The notes under the pieces: model-generated
Database searches by the model: none
What the model was told of the DNA's origin: nothing
What the model saw: only the letters and a program-made list of their open reading frames with translations
From: Hallella colorans
Lineage (GTDB): Bacteria; Bacteroidota; Bacteroidia; Bacteroidales; Bacteroidaceae
Length of the DNA: 64,000 bases
NCBI RefSeq assembly: GCF_003096815.1
Contig: NZ_QENY01000010.1
Location: 1 to 64,000, forward strand
Direction: 5' to 3'
Shown: positions 8,030 to 17,581 of the stretch, piece after piece
How the letters are laid out: every line of letters starts with the position of its first letter
Position numbering within the stretch: the first letter of the stretch is position 1
Position numbers and translations under genes: made by a program

Positions 8030-8656
8030 ATGAAAGAAATTAGTATCACAGGTCAGAAGCGAGAGGCCCTTGGTAAAAAAGCTTCTAAAGCCATTCGCAA
8101 ACAAGGCATGATTCCTTGCAACCTCTATGGCGAGAATAAACAAGATGGCAAACCAGTAGCTTTAGCGTTCGCATCGCCTTTTAGCGAGCTGCGCAAGATT
8201 ATCTACACACCGCATATCTACGTCATCAAGATAGACATCGATGGCACAAGCCACACTGCCGTGATGAAAGAAATCCAGTTTCATCCAGTAACTGACGCTC
8301 CCTTGCATGTTGATTTCTACGAAGTGAACGACCAGCAGCCCATTACCATTGGCATTCCCGTCAAATTGACAGGTCTTGCACAAGGTGTTCGCGATGGTGG
8401 ACGTATGAACCTTTCCATACGCAAGATAGCTGTCACGGCGCCCTACCAACAGATACCCGAGCATCTTGACATCGATGTTACAGCCCTCAAGATTGGCAAG
8501 AGTATCAAGGTAGGTGATTTGTCATTTGAAGGACTGGAGTTTGCAACAAGCAAAGACGTCGTAGTTTGCTCCATTAAGATGACTCGCAACGCTGCCCAAA
8601 CCGAGGAGGAAGCTCCAGAAGAAGAGACAACAGAGACACCTGCAGAGGGCGAGTAA
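8030..8656 (+). CDS. rplY: 50S ribosomal protein L25 (CTC/TL5 form)
   Basis: Binds 5S rRNA in the large subunit. At 208 aa it is the long two-domain form: N-terminal L25 domain (ITGQKREALGKKASKAIRKQ, residues 4-95) and a C-terminal TL5/CTC beta domain (PITIGIPVKLTGLAQGVRDG, to about 185). It ends in an acidic tail rich in Glu and Thr. It is followed by pth after only 7 bp, the common rplY-pth pairing. Confidence 0.95.
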   Translation: MKEISITGQKREALGKKASKAIRKQGMIPCNLYGENKQDGKPVALAFASPFSELRKIIYTPHIYVIKIDIDGTSHTAVMKEIQFHPVTDAPLHVDFYEVNDQQPITIGIPVKLTGLAQGVRDGGRMNLSIRKIAVTAPYQQIPEHLDIDVTALKIGKSIKVGDLSFEGLEFATSKDVVVCSIKMTRNAAQTEEEAPEEETTETPAEGE

Positions 8657-8663
8657 TTCATCC

Positions 8664-9242
8664 ATGGATAAGTATTTAATTTGTGGATTGGGCAATCCCG
8701 GCGACGAATACGCTGGCACCCGACACAATACAGGTTTTATGATATTGGACGCCTTTGCCAAGGCGTCCAATATTTGTTTTGAGGACAAACGTTATGGTTT
8801 TGTTGCCGAGACATCTCTCAAAGGGCGAAAAATCTTTCTGCTCAAACCATCTACGTTTATGAATCTCAGTGGCAATGCTGTGCGATATTGGCTCAACCAA
8901 GAGAAAATAGACCAAAGCCGACTACTCGTTATCAGTGACGACGTGGCACTTCCCTTGGGCGATTATCGTCTCAAGGCCAGTGGCAGTAACGGTGGGCACA
9001 ATGGCTTGGGGCACATCATTCAGCTCATTGGCACCAATTATGCCCGACTGCGCATAGGCGTGGGCAATGATTATCCTCATGGCGCACAAGTAGACTGGGT
9101 GCTCGGCCGCTACAACGAAGACGAAATGCAAACACTCCTGCCCACCATTGACACGTCCATCAATATCATCAAGAGCTTTGTTCTCCAAGGTATCAACGCT
9201 ACAATGAACCAATTCAACAGCATGGGCAAACATAAACGATAA
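8664..9242 (+). CDS. pth: Peptidyl-tRNA hydrolase
   Basis: Recycles tRNA by hydrolysing peptidyl-tRNA released from stalled ribosomes. Family landmarks are in place: CGLGNPGDEYAGTRHNTGF at residues 7-25 (catalytic His in RHNTG), KPSTFMNLSG near 52-61, the D of SDDVALPLG, and GSNGGHNGLGHI near 108-119. Length (192 aa) is normal. Cotranscription with rplY is likely; the S4 gene follows. Confidence 0.96.
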   Translation: MDKYLICGLGNPGDEYAGTRHNTGFMILDAFAKASNICFEDKRYGFVAETSLKGRKIFLLKPSTFMNLSGNAVRYWLNQEKIDQSRLLVISDDVALPLGDYRLKASGSNGGHNGLGHIIQLIGTNYARLRIGVGNDYPHGAQVDWVLGRYNEDEMQTLLPTIDTSINIIKSFVLQGINATMNQFNSMGKHKR

Positions 9243-9311
9243 CAGCTTCTATTTCGACCATCAAAAATGGCCACCACGCCACGGCCGTTCATTTTACTCC
9301 ATTTATCTATC

Positions 9312-9806
9312 ATGTCAGACAATACCAAATCCGAAAACAACGCAAACCAATCCATAAGCGTGACTAACGCCAAGCCGTTACCCAAGTGCGGCACCTCTGC
9401 TCGCATTGACAAATGGCTATGGGCGGCACGCATTTTCAAGACGCGCTCCGTAGCTGTCGATGCCATCAAGAACAACCGCGTCACGGTAGGCGACATTAAT
9501 GTCAAACCCAGCCGAACCATCAAGGTTGGCGAGATCATCAATGTGAAGAAACCACCCATTACGTATTCTTTCAAGGTGTTATCTTGTATAGAGCAGCGCG
9601 TAGGTGCTAAATTGGTACCACAGGTGTACGAGAACATCACCGACCCCAAACAATACGAGTTGTTGGAGATGAGTCGCATCAGCGGCTTCGTGGACAGGGC
9701 GCGTGGTACCGGGCGCCCCACAAAAAAAGACCGCAGAGCTCTCGAGGCTTTTGTTACACCCACCATGTTCGGTTTTGACGATGATGGCTGGGACGACATA
9801 GACTGA
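9312..9806 (+). CDS. S4-domain RNA-binding protein, Hsp15-like
   Basis: 164 aa from the preferred ATG at 9312; an upstream in-frame ATG at 9267 would add 15 residues (MATTPRPF...) that look non-native. The S4 domain (ARIDKWLWAARIFKTRSVAV...RVTVGD, about residues 29-85) matches heat-shock protein 15, which rescues 50S subunits carrying nascent-chain tRNA. The C-terminus carries a basic GRPTKKDRRALEAF segment and an acidic tail. Placed between pth and purN in a rightward gene run. Confidence 0.87.
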   Translation: MSDNTKSENNANQSISVTNAKPLPKCGTSARIDKWLWAARIFKTRSVAVDAIKNNRVTVGDINVKPSRTIKVGEIINVKKPPITYSFKVLSCIEQRVGAKLVPQVYENITDPKQYELLEMSRISGFVDRARGTGRPTKKDRRALEAFVTPTMFGFDDDGWDDID

Positions 9807-9863
9807 CCCACCTACCCTATCATTTGTTCCAATATTTAGAAACCCTCTTACACTATCACCTCC

Positions 9864-10436
9864 ATGACTCACATCGCCATCTTTGTATCGGGCAGCGGAA
9901 CCAACTGCGAGAATATCATACGCTATTTTCAAGGCTCCAACGATATCAAAATCAATCTTGTACTTAGCAACAAAGCCGATGCTTACGCTCTCGTGCGAGC
10001 CCAAAAATTAGGCGTGGAAACATGCGTTCTATCCAAGGCCGATTTCAACAACGCGGCCAAACTCATGCCTATACTTGAGCGCCATAACATTGATTTCATA
10101 GTGTTGGCGGGCTTTTTACTGTTCATTCCAGATTTTCTCATCAAGGCTTATCCACACAAGATGCTTAACCTTCACCCCGCACTCTTGCCCAAGTTTGGTG
10201 GCAAAGGCATGTGGGGACATCATGTACACGAGGCCGTCAAGGCTGCTGGCGAGAAAGAAACGGGCATGACCGTACACTGGGTAAGCTCTGAAATAGATGG
10301 AGGAGAAATCATAGCCCAGTACAAAACGCCCCTTTCGCCTGATGATAATCCTGATAATATCGCGGAGAAAGAGCATGTCCTTGAGATGAAATATTTCCCA
10401 CAAATTATCGAAAAGATTATTTTAAGCAACAAGTAG
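9864..10436 (+). CDS. purN: Phosphoribosylglycinamide formyltransferase
   Basis: Transfers a formyl group from 10-formyl-tetrahydrofolate to GAR in purine synthesis. The GART folate-type fold shows in FVSGSGTNCENII (phosphate-binding loop, residues 7-19) and the catalytic Asn-His of LNLHPALLPKF near residue 96. The catalytic Asp is in SEIDGGEII near 140. 190 aa is typical. Last gene of the rightward run, ahead of a terminator at 10494-10537. Confidence 0.95.
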   Translation: MTHIAIFVSGSGTNCENIIRYFQGSNDIKINLVLSNKADAYALVRAQKLGVETCVLSKADFNNAAKLMPILERHNIDFIVLAGFLLFIPDFLIKAYPHKMLNLHPALLPKFGGKGMWGHHVHEAVKAAGEKETGMTVHWVSSEIDGGEIIAQYKTPLSPDDNPDNIAEKEHVLEMKYFPQIIEKIILSNK

Positions 10437-10493
10437 CAACCATTTGGATCGGAAAAAGACACTATCCAAATCACAAAACTAACACTTGACAAT

Positions 10494-10537
10494 AGAGGCT
10501 ATAGATGAAGAAACGTTCACCCATAGCCTCTGTTTTT
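10494..10537. terminator. Intrinsic terminator between convergent genes
   Basis: Stem agaggctat/atagcctct (10494-10502 with 10523-10531), 20-nt loop, then gtttttc. It ends the purN transcript; on the other strand it can serve the convergent outer-membrane barrel gene. Confidence 0.7.
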
Positions 10538-10565
10538 CGTATGCGCCTCTTGTTCCTCTACTTGT

Positions 10566-13487
10566 TTAAAATCTTCCACCATGATTCCCATGATAGCCTC
10601 CACGCCCATGTCTACCACGCCACATACCTTGCCTCATTTCCCCTTGTGCAGCCTTTCCACCAAAAAGGTTTAGCTTATAGTTCACGTGCAGCATCACATA
10701 ACTATTGATTGCGTTGTACTCAGTGTCACTTCGGAGCATGGCCGAGATGGTTCTACTGAAGTTGCTTTGTTTTTGCAGAATGTCGTAAAATTGCAGCATA
10801 ACCGTTAACGGCTTACCTTTCAAGAAGCTCTGCGACACCTGTGCGTTCCACACCAACTCATTCGTGTTGAGCGAATTGTCATTATATCCACGCCTGCTAT
10901 TCATGTGTATGTCTGTCGATACAGCCATACCCCATGGAGCTGTCACGTTGACATTTGCGCCGTAAGCATATCGCCACGTGTCAAGATTGGCTGTAGTCTG
11001 GAGTTTATTGCGAGAGTGTCGATAGTTAAGCGAAGCGTCAAGCTCCACTTCCAACCAGTCTTTTCGATAGCTTCCAGCCAATCGCTCACCGACAAACCAA
11101 TCCTTCGTAGTATTTTTATCGGCATTGGTTTTTCGTCGCAAGTTCACGTACCCCACATTGTTGCTATAGCTCATGTTTGTGAAAGTGTTGACATTCCACA
11201 CGCCTGCCGTGTCTATAGGCGTGTTGAACATGAAAACACCATTCAAGCTCCAGTCTCCATTGATATTTTCTGGGCGCGAGGTTCTGCCTCCGGTGCGCTC
11301 GTCATAAGTCACCTTGTTACTGATAGCGTTGCTCGTCGTGGCAAATCTCAGATGAGTCATCACCGAGCGCTGCGTCGCCTGAAAATAGCCATTATAGAAA
11401 AAACGCAGGTTTTGTGTGAAAGAAGGCTTCAGTCCCGGGTTACCTGTCGATATGTTCAGAGGATCAGAGTCATCATAGATGTCAAGCATCTGCCCAATAC
11501 TCGGCTGATTGGTCCACGCGCGATAGTTCAGTCGGAGATTGCTCACCTTGTTGAAACGATAACGAAAATCAAATGTCGGCGACACATTAAACACATTTCG
11601 AACAGTGTCAACGCTCACGCCTTGGTAGTCCTGCACATAGTTAGACCGTTGCGGTTGAAACAATATGCCAGCGTTGAGTTGATATTTCTCGCGTATCATC
11701 CTAAACATCAGTTCAATGTCATGACGATTGTTGGAATATTCAGAATATCTACTCAAATTGCCATCCCGATAATGCGTGTAATCTTTTTCGAGTCGACCTA
11801 AATAACTATCCCAAAGCCTATATCCAGTCGTTATGCCAGAAAAGAAATTATCGCCAAGGTTCGAAAAATCGTATGTTGACCGGTCACTCTTGCTATAACT
11901 ATGACTGAACTGGTAGCGCAGTTGCAAGAATGTAGCTCGCCATAGCGGCTCGCTATATGTGGCTTGTAAGGTGTAGCTCCAGTTTCTGGTAGGCGTTACG
12001 GTGTAGCGGTTGGTCTGATACATGGAGTCTGCCCCCATCGTATTATTCATTTGGTACAGATGCACGTTGTTGATGGATAAGCTTTTTGAGCCATTGTCCC
12101 TATAGTTCACATCCGCTCTCAACGTCATATTTCGCCCCCGAGCGTTCAAACGGCGGTTAAATTGCAACATCGCGCCCACGTTGTTATTGTCAGAATAGCT
12201 CATAGCATTCCCGTCTCTTGAGTTTACCACAAGATTGTCTGCCTCAAGTTGAGCCATCGATTCTGGCGCAAGAGGGTCCATAACATAGCGATATGGGTCT
12301 GCGTTGAACGCCGCCGACCTATTACTTGAGAGCTGGTCGTTGGTGCTGACACTTACCGATGGTCTAAACATCACGTTGGTCAAGCTATCAGGCATCCACT
12401 CCACTCGAGCCCGTGCGTTCCAACTATTACTTCGCGAAAATATTTTGTTCAGGCTGTTAGAAAACGAGCCCACCGTGCTGACAAAATTTTCAGAAGAGCT
12501 TTTGCTCAATGCATCGCCATCGCTATGGTTCCAACGCACACTACCATCAACCTTCAGCACGTTCTTCTTTTCATAGTTAATATTGAGACCTGCCATTTTG
12601 GTGGCATTCAACCCATTGCGTCCACGTCCATACCATCCGCCTCTGCCACCAAACCCCATGTCGTTCACGTTGTTGGCATTGCCCATGCCGAAGATGCGCA
12701 TGTCACTGTTAAAATAGCCACCGAACACTCTCGACGAATATCGGCTCTTGGTTCCGACGGCCCCGTCGGCATTAACCATTGCCCCCTTGTTCATGCCAGG
12801 CTTCATGCCAAAATCAAGCACTGTCTCCTCATTGCCATCGTCAATACCTGTCACACGCGAAAGATCGCTCTTCTGATCATACGATTTAATCCTGTCAACG
12901 ATGGAGGTGGGAATGTTTTTTAAAGCCGTCTTGGTATCGCCGGTCATAAACTCCTTGCCCTCAACCAATATTTTTTTCACTTCCTTGCCATTAATCGTTA
13001 TCTTGCCGTTTTCGTCCACCTGTGCACCCGGCAACCGCTTCACCAATTCCTCAATGGTCGATCCCTCAGGCGTGCGGTAGGCCGCACTGTTATACACAAA
13101 AGTATCTTCCTTCACGCTTACCTTCAGGGCCTGCGCCGTAATCTCCGCACCTTTCAGCATCACGGCGTCGGCACGCATTGACACCCGCCCAACATTAAGC
13201 CCATGATCGTTTGTCACCTTGATATTCTTAAATGCAGGCACATAGCCCACGCTCGACATCTTCAAGATATATCTGCCATTAGTCGGAGCCTTGAGTATAA
13301 AACGGCCCTTGCTGTTAGACACAACACCAGCGACAAAAGTTGAGTCCATTTTCAATAGCTGAACGGTCACCATCGACATGGCTTCTTGCGTGTCGCCATC
13401 TACGAGCGCACCCATAATCTCTCTCTCTTGCGCTCTAACTACTATTGATATCATCATCAGCACAGCGACGATAAGACTTTTTTTCAT
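10566..13487 (-). CDS. TonB-dependent-receptor-like outer-membrane barrel protein
   Basis: 973-aa exported protein: signal peptide (MKKSLIVAVLMMISIVVRAQ), then a carboxypeptidase-regulatory-like domain (residues ~22-110, GALVDGDTQEAMSMVTVQLL). A TonB plug-like region (~110-210, TIEELVKRLPGAQVDENGKI) and a long beta-barrel rich in Asn and Tyr follow. This matches the outer-membrane barrel family 3 (PF14905) type rather than SusC: no SusD is adjacent. The substrate is unknown. The last ~25 residues are Gly/His/Arg-rich (GRHGRGGYHGNHGGRF). Transcribed alone. Confidence 0.8.
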   Translation of the reverse strand: MKKSLIVAVLMMISIVVRAQEREIMGALVDGDTQEAMSMVTVQLLKMDSTFVAGVVSNSKGRFILKAPTNGRYILKMSSVGYVPAFKNIKVTNDHGLNVGRVSMRADAVMLKGAEITAQALKVSVKEDTFVYNSAAYRTPEGSTIEELVKRLPGAQVDENGKITINGKEVKKILVEGKEFMTGDTKTALKNIPTSIVDRIKSYDQKSDLSRVTGIDDGNEETVLDFGMKPGMNKGAMVNADGAVGTKSRYSSRVFGGYFNSDMRIFGMGNANNVNDMGFGGRGGWYGRGRNGLNATKMAGLNINYEKKNVLKVDGSVRWNHSDGDALSKSSSENFVSTVGSFSNSLNKIFSRSNSWNARARVEWMPDSLTNVMFRPSVSVSTNDQLSSNRSAAFNADPYRYVMDPLAPESMAQLEADNLVVNSRDGNAMSYSDNNNVGAMLQFNRRLNARGRNMTLRADVNYRDNGSKSLSINNVHLYQMNNTMGADSMYQTNRYTVTPTRNWSYTLQATYSEPLWRATFLQLRYQFSHSYSKSDRSTYDFSNLGDNFFSGITTGYRLWDSYLGRLEKDYTHYRDGNLSRYSEYSNNRHDIELMFRMIREKYQLNAGILFQPQRSNYVQDYQGVSVDTVRNVFNVSPTFDFRYRFNKVSNLRLNYRAWTNQPSIGQMLDIYDDSDPLNISTGNPGLKPSFTQNLRFFYNGYFQATQRSVMTHLRFATTSNAISNKVTYDERTGGRTSRPENINGDWSLNGVFMFNTPIDTAGVWNVNTFTNMSYSNNVGYVNLRRKTNADKNTTKDWFVGERLAGSYRKDWLEVELDASLNYRHSRNKLQTTANLDTWRYAYGANVNVTAPWGMAVSTDIHMNSRRGYNDNSLNTNELVWNAQVSQSFLKGKPLTVMLQFYDILQKQSNFSRTISAMLRSDTEYNAINSYVMLHVNYKLNLFGGKAAQGEMRQGMWRGRHGRGGYHGNHGGRF

Positions 13488-13992
13488 ACTTTGGAAATCT
13501 TTTGTATATAGAATTTCTGTTTATTTTAAGACGCAATGGCATCATATTGGTTTAATCCACGTGCCTTAATAAATATAAAAAGCATGATTCAGAAAATGAG
13601 GTTTATTCATTCTTAGCTCCTTTTTCCATTACTATTCAGCATGGCAATATCAAAATCAAAGAACTACTGCTACTCAAAAAGTTTACACGGAAACGTCCCC
13701 AAAAAAGCGCTCAGTTATTCTATTGGAAAATTAAAATCCTATATTTCCCTACACCTACTTTTTGCCCTCAATACGTAAAATTATGAAGAAGCATTTAAAC
13801 CCCGTTGGAGAAAGAGTTTCTCCTTCGCCAGTATTTCAAGAATCCGGATATAAGCCTCAAGTCATTCTGCGAGCCTTCATTCCCCACAAGGAGTGAGGGA
13901 CGGCTGTTTTCCCCATGCGGTGTTGTCTCATTGTGTCTTTCAAAACAAATAAGCATATAGCAACCATGACATGAAAGGACATCATCGCATTG
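13488..13992. other. Non-coding stretch, no gene seen
   Basis: AT-rich leader side of the barrel gene, then unassigned DNA. The only structure noticed is a short hairpin ggagaaa-gag-tttctcc at 13807-13823. No start codon here opens a plausible protein, and no clear -7 box for the barrel gene was found. Confidence 0.5.
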
Positions 13993-14322
13993 GATGCCGC
14001 CAACAACGGCGGCATAATCCTCTACAGGGAGGAGCTTTTCTGGCGAGCCTACGAGCGTTCGTCATAGCAGGCGGCAATAGAGTCTGTTGTAGGGCACCGC
14101 AAGGCGGACCAACGGCCAGGGAGGAACTTCTGCAAGGGTCTCTTCGGAGGCTTCATCAATGTCATGCTTGCAGCTGCCACGTTTAACTTCAAAAGAACCA
14201 TGAAGATTCTTTTGTGCTTTGTTGAAAGAGTGATCACATGGTGCTGTGGAAGACAGGAGCAAAATACTCAACACAAATTCATGCCGCAGGTTCTAATGAA
14301 GAATGCCATGTCGTATTTTTGA
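13993..14322 (+). pseudogene. IS5-like transposase, C-terminal relic
   Basis: One frame reads DAANNGGIILYREELFWRAY, then an in-frame TAG after ERSS, then QAAIESVVGHRKADQRPGRN with FCKGLFGGFINVMLAAATFN and FKRTMK, ending MKNAMSYF and TGA. 'AAIE.VVGH.K.D.R..RN...G..GD.iN..LAAA.fN.k' is the conserved end of IS5/IS1182-type transposases. The 5' two thirds are missing. The same end is found at bases 1-98. Confidence 0.75.
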
Positions 14323-14479
14323 GAGTCGACTTAACACTTTTTGTCAATTTTATATCACAAAAACAGGTGGTAGTAATAGTAGCCTATTAGCAAATTTTTG
14401 AGCAATGCTCGCACCATTTTCATACACATTTTCGACCATTCCGCAAAGACTGTCTTGTCATTGGTATCTATTGGTCATA

Positions 14480-14740
14480 CGTTTTGTGCCAAAACGCAGA
14501 CTCATTGAGCTTTAATTGGCACGCCTTTAATGCCGAATCGGCAAGCCATTGAGTTCTAATCGCAAGCTCAAATCATGACGATTTGCGCATGGACCAAGCA
14601 TTCATCCACTCAAACAGCTGATACTCTGACAAATACAAAACCACTTCATTTTTCGCGTATTTTGAACCATCTGCCTTACCTTTTGCAAATACACCACGCT
14701 CACAAGGTGTTTTGTCGTGTTTTTTGGCTTGTCTTTTTTA
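14480..14740 (+). repeat. Dispersed intergenic repeat, copy A
   Basis: Two modules. The first (about 14506-14570) is a run of gcctttaatgcc / aagccattgagttctaatcgcaagc-type units. The second has cttcatttttcgcgtattt (14645-14663), then ttgcaaatac (14683-14692), then gttttgtcgtgttttttgg. The second module aligns with copies B, C and D. Its arms gcgtattt and aaatac pair as a hairpin. It lies upstream of aroB/anSME. Bases 14323-14480 hold nothing recognisable. Confidence 0.6.
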
Positions 14741-14862
14741 AAGAAATAATTTTCGACATCTCATCTCATGATGCGAACAAGCATGAGCGAAATAGCATTT
14801 CCCAAATACTAAAAAGTGTTAATTAGCGTGCGCCATCTGGCATGTTGATGATTTTTTATCTG

Positions 14863-14870
14863 TATATTTG
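14863..14870 (+). promoter_or_regulatory. Possible promoter of aroB-anSME
   Basis: TATATTTG fits the -7 consensus TAnnTTTG. No well spaced -33 element is seen. The implied leader to the aroB ATG at 15094 would be about 215 nt, long for this group, so a nearer start site cannot be excluded. Confidence 0.4.
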
Positions 14871-15093
14871 TACTTAGCAGGTGCCCAAAACTAATTGCCA
14901 CCAAATACGCATACAGTTTTTATCTTGGTTTATTGGATTGAAGAAAGTGCGTAGCGGGCCATACGACTAAAGAAAAAGTGTAGAATAACGACAACGGTAC
15001 ATGAAAATAATGGCAACGTGAAACGTGAAAAAAGGTGGACAACCTATAAGCTTGATTTTAGAGCATCCATTCAAATATAAAACAATTAGGACC

Positions 15094-16218
15094 ATGAACC
15101 AGAGAGTCATTATATCTCAAAAGATAAACACGGCATTGGCCATTGCCATCTCAGAGTGTGAGCACGACAAGATTTTTGTCCTTACAGACACCATCACTCA
15201 TGGCAAATGTTGGCCTAAGATAGAATCGCTTTTTTCACTGAAAGGGGCACAGCACATCATTATCGAGCCTACCGACAGTCACAAGGATATCAACTCTCTC
15301 ACCCACGTATGGCAAGCCTTGCAACGTGGAGGCGCTACCCGCCACTCATGCTTGCTCAACCTTGGAGGTGGAATGGTGACCGATCTAGGCGGCCTCGCGG
15401 CCTCCACTTTCAAACGAGGAATTAATTTTATCAACATACCCACCACCCTCTTAGCCATGGTAGACGCCTCGGTAGGTGGAAAGACGGGTATCAATTTCGG
15501 CGGCTTGAAAAATGAGATTGGCGTTTTCAGCGACGCGGAATACGTAATCATCGACACAGATTTTCTCAAAACACTGGATACGACCAACCTGCGTTCGGGC
15601 TATGCCGAAATGCTGAAACACGGACTCATCTCCAACAAAAAGCACTGGGCGGAGTTGATAAACTTTCATCTCACAACCCCCGACTTGGACCATTTGCAGC
15701 GTATTCTCGCCGATTCCATAAAAGTAAAAGAGCGCATCGTAACCCAAGACCCCCAAGAAAAAGGCCCTCGACAAGCCTTGAACTTCGGGCACACCTTTGG
15801 GCACGCCTTTGAGAGTTTCTCGTTCAGATGCATTAAGAAAGGCGTCGAGCCACCTGCACACACAGCAAAAAACGACAAAGCGAAAAGCGAAGACGCGCCA
15901 TCACGCACACAGCCATTGCCACACGGTTACGCCGTGGCCTTCGGATTGGTATGCGAACTATATCTCTCGGCCGTCAAGACAGGCTTCCCCACCGACACAA
16001 TGCAGCAGACCGTGAGGTTCATTCGCCACCATTACGGACAGCTTGACATCACCTGCGATGACTATCCGGAGCTGATGGAGTTGATGGCACACGACAAAAA
16101 AAACAAAGACGGCGTCATCAACTTCACCTTGCTGGGCGGCATTGGCGACATACGCATCAACCAGACAGCCTCCGACGATGAGATAAAAGAAGCGCTCGAC
16201 TTCCTTAGAGAGGGTTGA
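15094..16218 (+). CDS. aroB: 3-dehydroquinate synthase
   Basis: Second step of the shikimate pathway, turning DAHP into 3-dehydroquinate with NAD and a divalent metal. Landmarks: LNLGGGMVTDLGGLAASTFK (NAD/substrate loop), NIPTTLLAMVDASVGGKTGIN, RSGYAEMLKHGLI, and metal-binding His residues in NFGHTFGHAFE and LPHGYAVAFG. The ATG at 15094 (MNQRVIISQ) is preferred; a GTG at 15025 would add 23 unlikely residues. About 30 extra residues rich in Lys, Ala, Glu and Pro (KKGVEPPAHTAKNDKAKSE) interrupt the core between the two metal-binding His motifs. The anSME gene follows after 44 bp. Confidence 0.93.
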   Translation: MNQRVIISQKINTALAIAISECEHDKIFVLTDTITHGKCWPKIESLFSLKGAQHIIIEPTDSHKDINSLTHVWQALQRGGATRHSCLLNLGGGMVTDLGGLAASTFKRGINFINIPTTLLAMVDASVGGKTGINFGGLKNEIGVFSDAEYVIIDTDFLKTLDTTNLRSGYAEMLKHGLISNKKHWAELINFHLTTPDLDHLQRILADSIKVKERIVTQDPQEKGPRQALNFGHTFGHAFESFSFRCIKKGVEPPAHTAKNDKAKSEDAPSRTQPLPHGYAVAFGLVCELYLSAVKTGFPTDTMQQTVRFIRHHYGQLDITCDDYPELMELMAHDKKNKDGVINFTLLGGIGDIRINQTASDDEIKEALDFLREG

Positions 16219-16262
16219 GCCAAAGACACTACACAAAACTCTACTAAACGACACGACAACCA

Positions 16263-17492
16263 ATGACAAACACCATCGCTCCTTTTTCGAGACCCCTATA
16301 CGTCATGTTAAAACCGGTAGGCGCGCACTGCAACATGGCATGCGACTATTGTTACTACCTCGAAAAATCAAAACTATATGACAACGTGCCACGGCATATC
16401 ATGTCAGAAGAGCTGTTAGAACGGTTCACACAGGAGTATATCGAGGCGCAAACCACGCCCGAGGTGCTTTTCACGTGGCATGGGGGCGAACCGATGGCAC
16501 GCCCATTGGCTTTCTACAAAAAAGCCATCGCGCTCCAGAGGCGCTACGCCAAAGGCAGGGTGATAACAAATGTGATACAAACCAACGGCAGCTTGATTAC
16601 CGATGAATGGTGCGAGTTTCTGAAAACCAACAACTGGTTGGTAGGAGTATCCATTGACGGACCACAAGAATTTCACGACCGTTACAGGCATGCACAATCA
16701 GGAAAACCCACGTGGAAAAACGTGATGCAAGGCATTAGGCTGCTCAAGAAACATGGCGTGGAATGGAACGCGATGGCAGTTGTAAACGACTACAACGCCA
16801 ACCACCCTATAGACTTCTATCATTTTTTTAAGGAATACGGCAGTGCGTTTCTGCAATTCACGCCCATTGTTGAGCGAATATTACCGCACGCTGATGGCCG
16901 ACACTTAGCCAGTCTGCAAGATGGCAGCGAGGCACGAACGGCCCCTTTCTCCGTAACGCCACGGCAATGGGGACATTTTCTGTGCACCATTTTCAAGGAA
17001 TGGGTGCAAAATGATGTCGGGACAACATTTGTCCAATTGTTTGACGCCACTTTGGCAAATTGGGTTGGGGCGCAGCCTGGCGTGTGCGTTTACGCCAAAG
17101 AGTGTGGGCATGCCGGCGTGATGGAGTTTAATGGCGACGTGTATTCGTGCGACCACTTTGTGTTTCCAGAATACAAGTTGGGCAATATCAGGCAGCAAAC
17201 CATCGCAGAGATGCTTTATGGAGAGAAGCAATCGCGTTTCAGCATGTTGAAACACCAATCATTGCCACGCCAATGCAGAGAGTGCCGGTTTGAGTTTGCG
17301 TGTCATGGAGAATGCCCTAAAAATCGATTTGTGAAAGATCGCTATGGCAATCCTGGGCTCAACTATCTTTGCGAAGGGTACCAAGCCTTTTTCAACTTTG
17401 TCACGCCCTACATGAATTTTATGAAAAATGAGCTGCTCAACCAACGTCCGCCCGCCAATGTGATGCAAGCTATCAAGCAGCATTTGTTATAG
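16263..17492 (+). CDS. Anaerobic sulfatase-maturating enzyme (radical SAM/SPASM)
   Basis: Converts a Cys or Ser in the sulfatase active site to formylglycine without oxygen. The radical SAM cluster motif CxxxCxxC is C23-NMA-C27-DY-C30, within KPVGAHCNMACDYCYYLEK, the typical anSME opening. WHGGEP follows near residue 75. The C-terminal SPASM region has the cysteines of CVYAKECG, SCDHFVFPE and CRECRFEFACHGECP, plus a last one in YLCEGY, enough for two auxiliary 4Fe-4S clusters. 409 aa is the normal size. The likely client is the Ser-type sulfatase at 54928-56502. Sharing an mRNA with aroB is inferred from the 44-bp gap. Confidence 0.93.
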   Translation: MTNTIAPFSRPLYVMLKPVGAHCNMACDYCYYLEKSKLYDNVPRHIMSEELLERFTQEYIEAQTTPEVLFTWHGGEPMARPLAFYKKAIALQRRYAKGRVITNVIQTNGSLITDEWCEFLKTNNWLVGVSIDGPQEFHDRYRHAQSGKPTWKNVMQGIRLLKKHGVEWNAMAVVNDYNANHPIDFYHFFKEYGSAFLQFTPIVERILPHADGRHLASLQDGSEARTAPFSVTPRQWGHFLCTIFKEWVQNDVGTTFVQLFDATLANWVGAQPGVCVYAKECGHAGVMEFNGDVYSCDHFVFPEYKLGNIRQQTIAEMLYGEKQSRFSMLKHQSLPRQCRECRFEFACHGECPKNRFVKDRYGNPGLNYLCEGYQAFFNFVTPYMNFMKNELLNQRPPANVMQAIKQHLL

Positions 17493-17581
17493 ATGATAAT
17501 TCTTAAAAGTTAGAAACGTAAATTATATTAAAGAAAACAAAACAAGCTAATACGCTGATACAAGCAATATTAACTTTTGCG

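Noticed and set aside
14575..14826. 83-codon plus-strand frame in the gap before aroB
   Set aside because: It lies within dispersed repeat A and has no export signal, domain or plausible start context.
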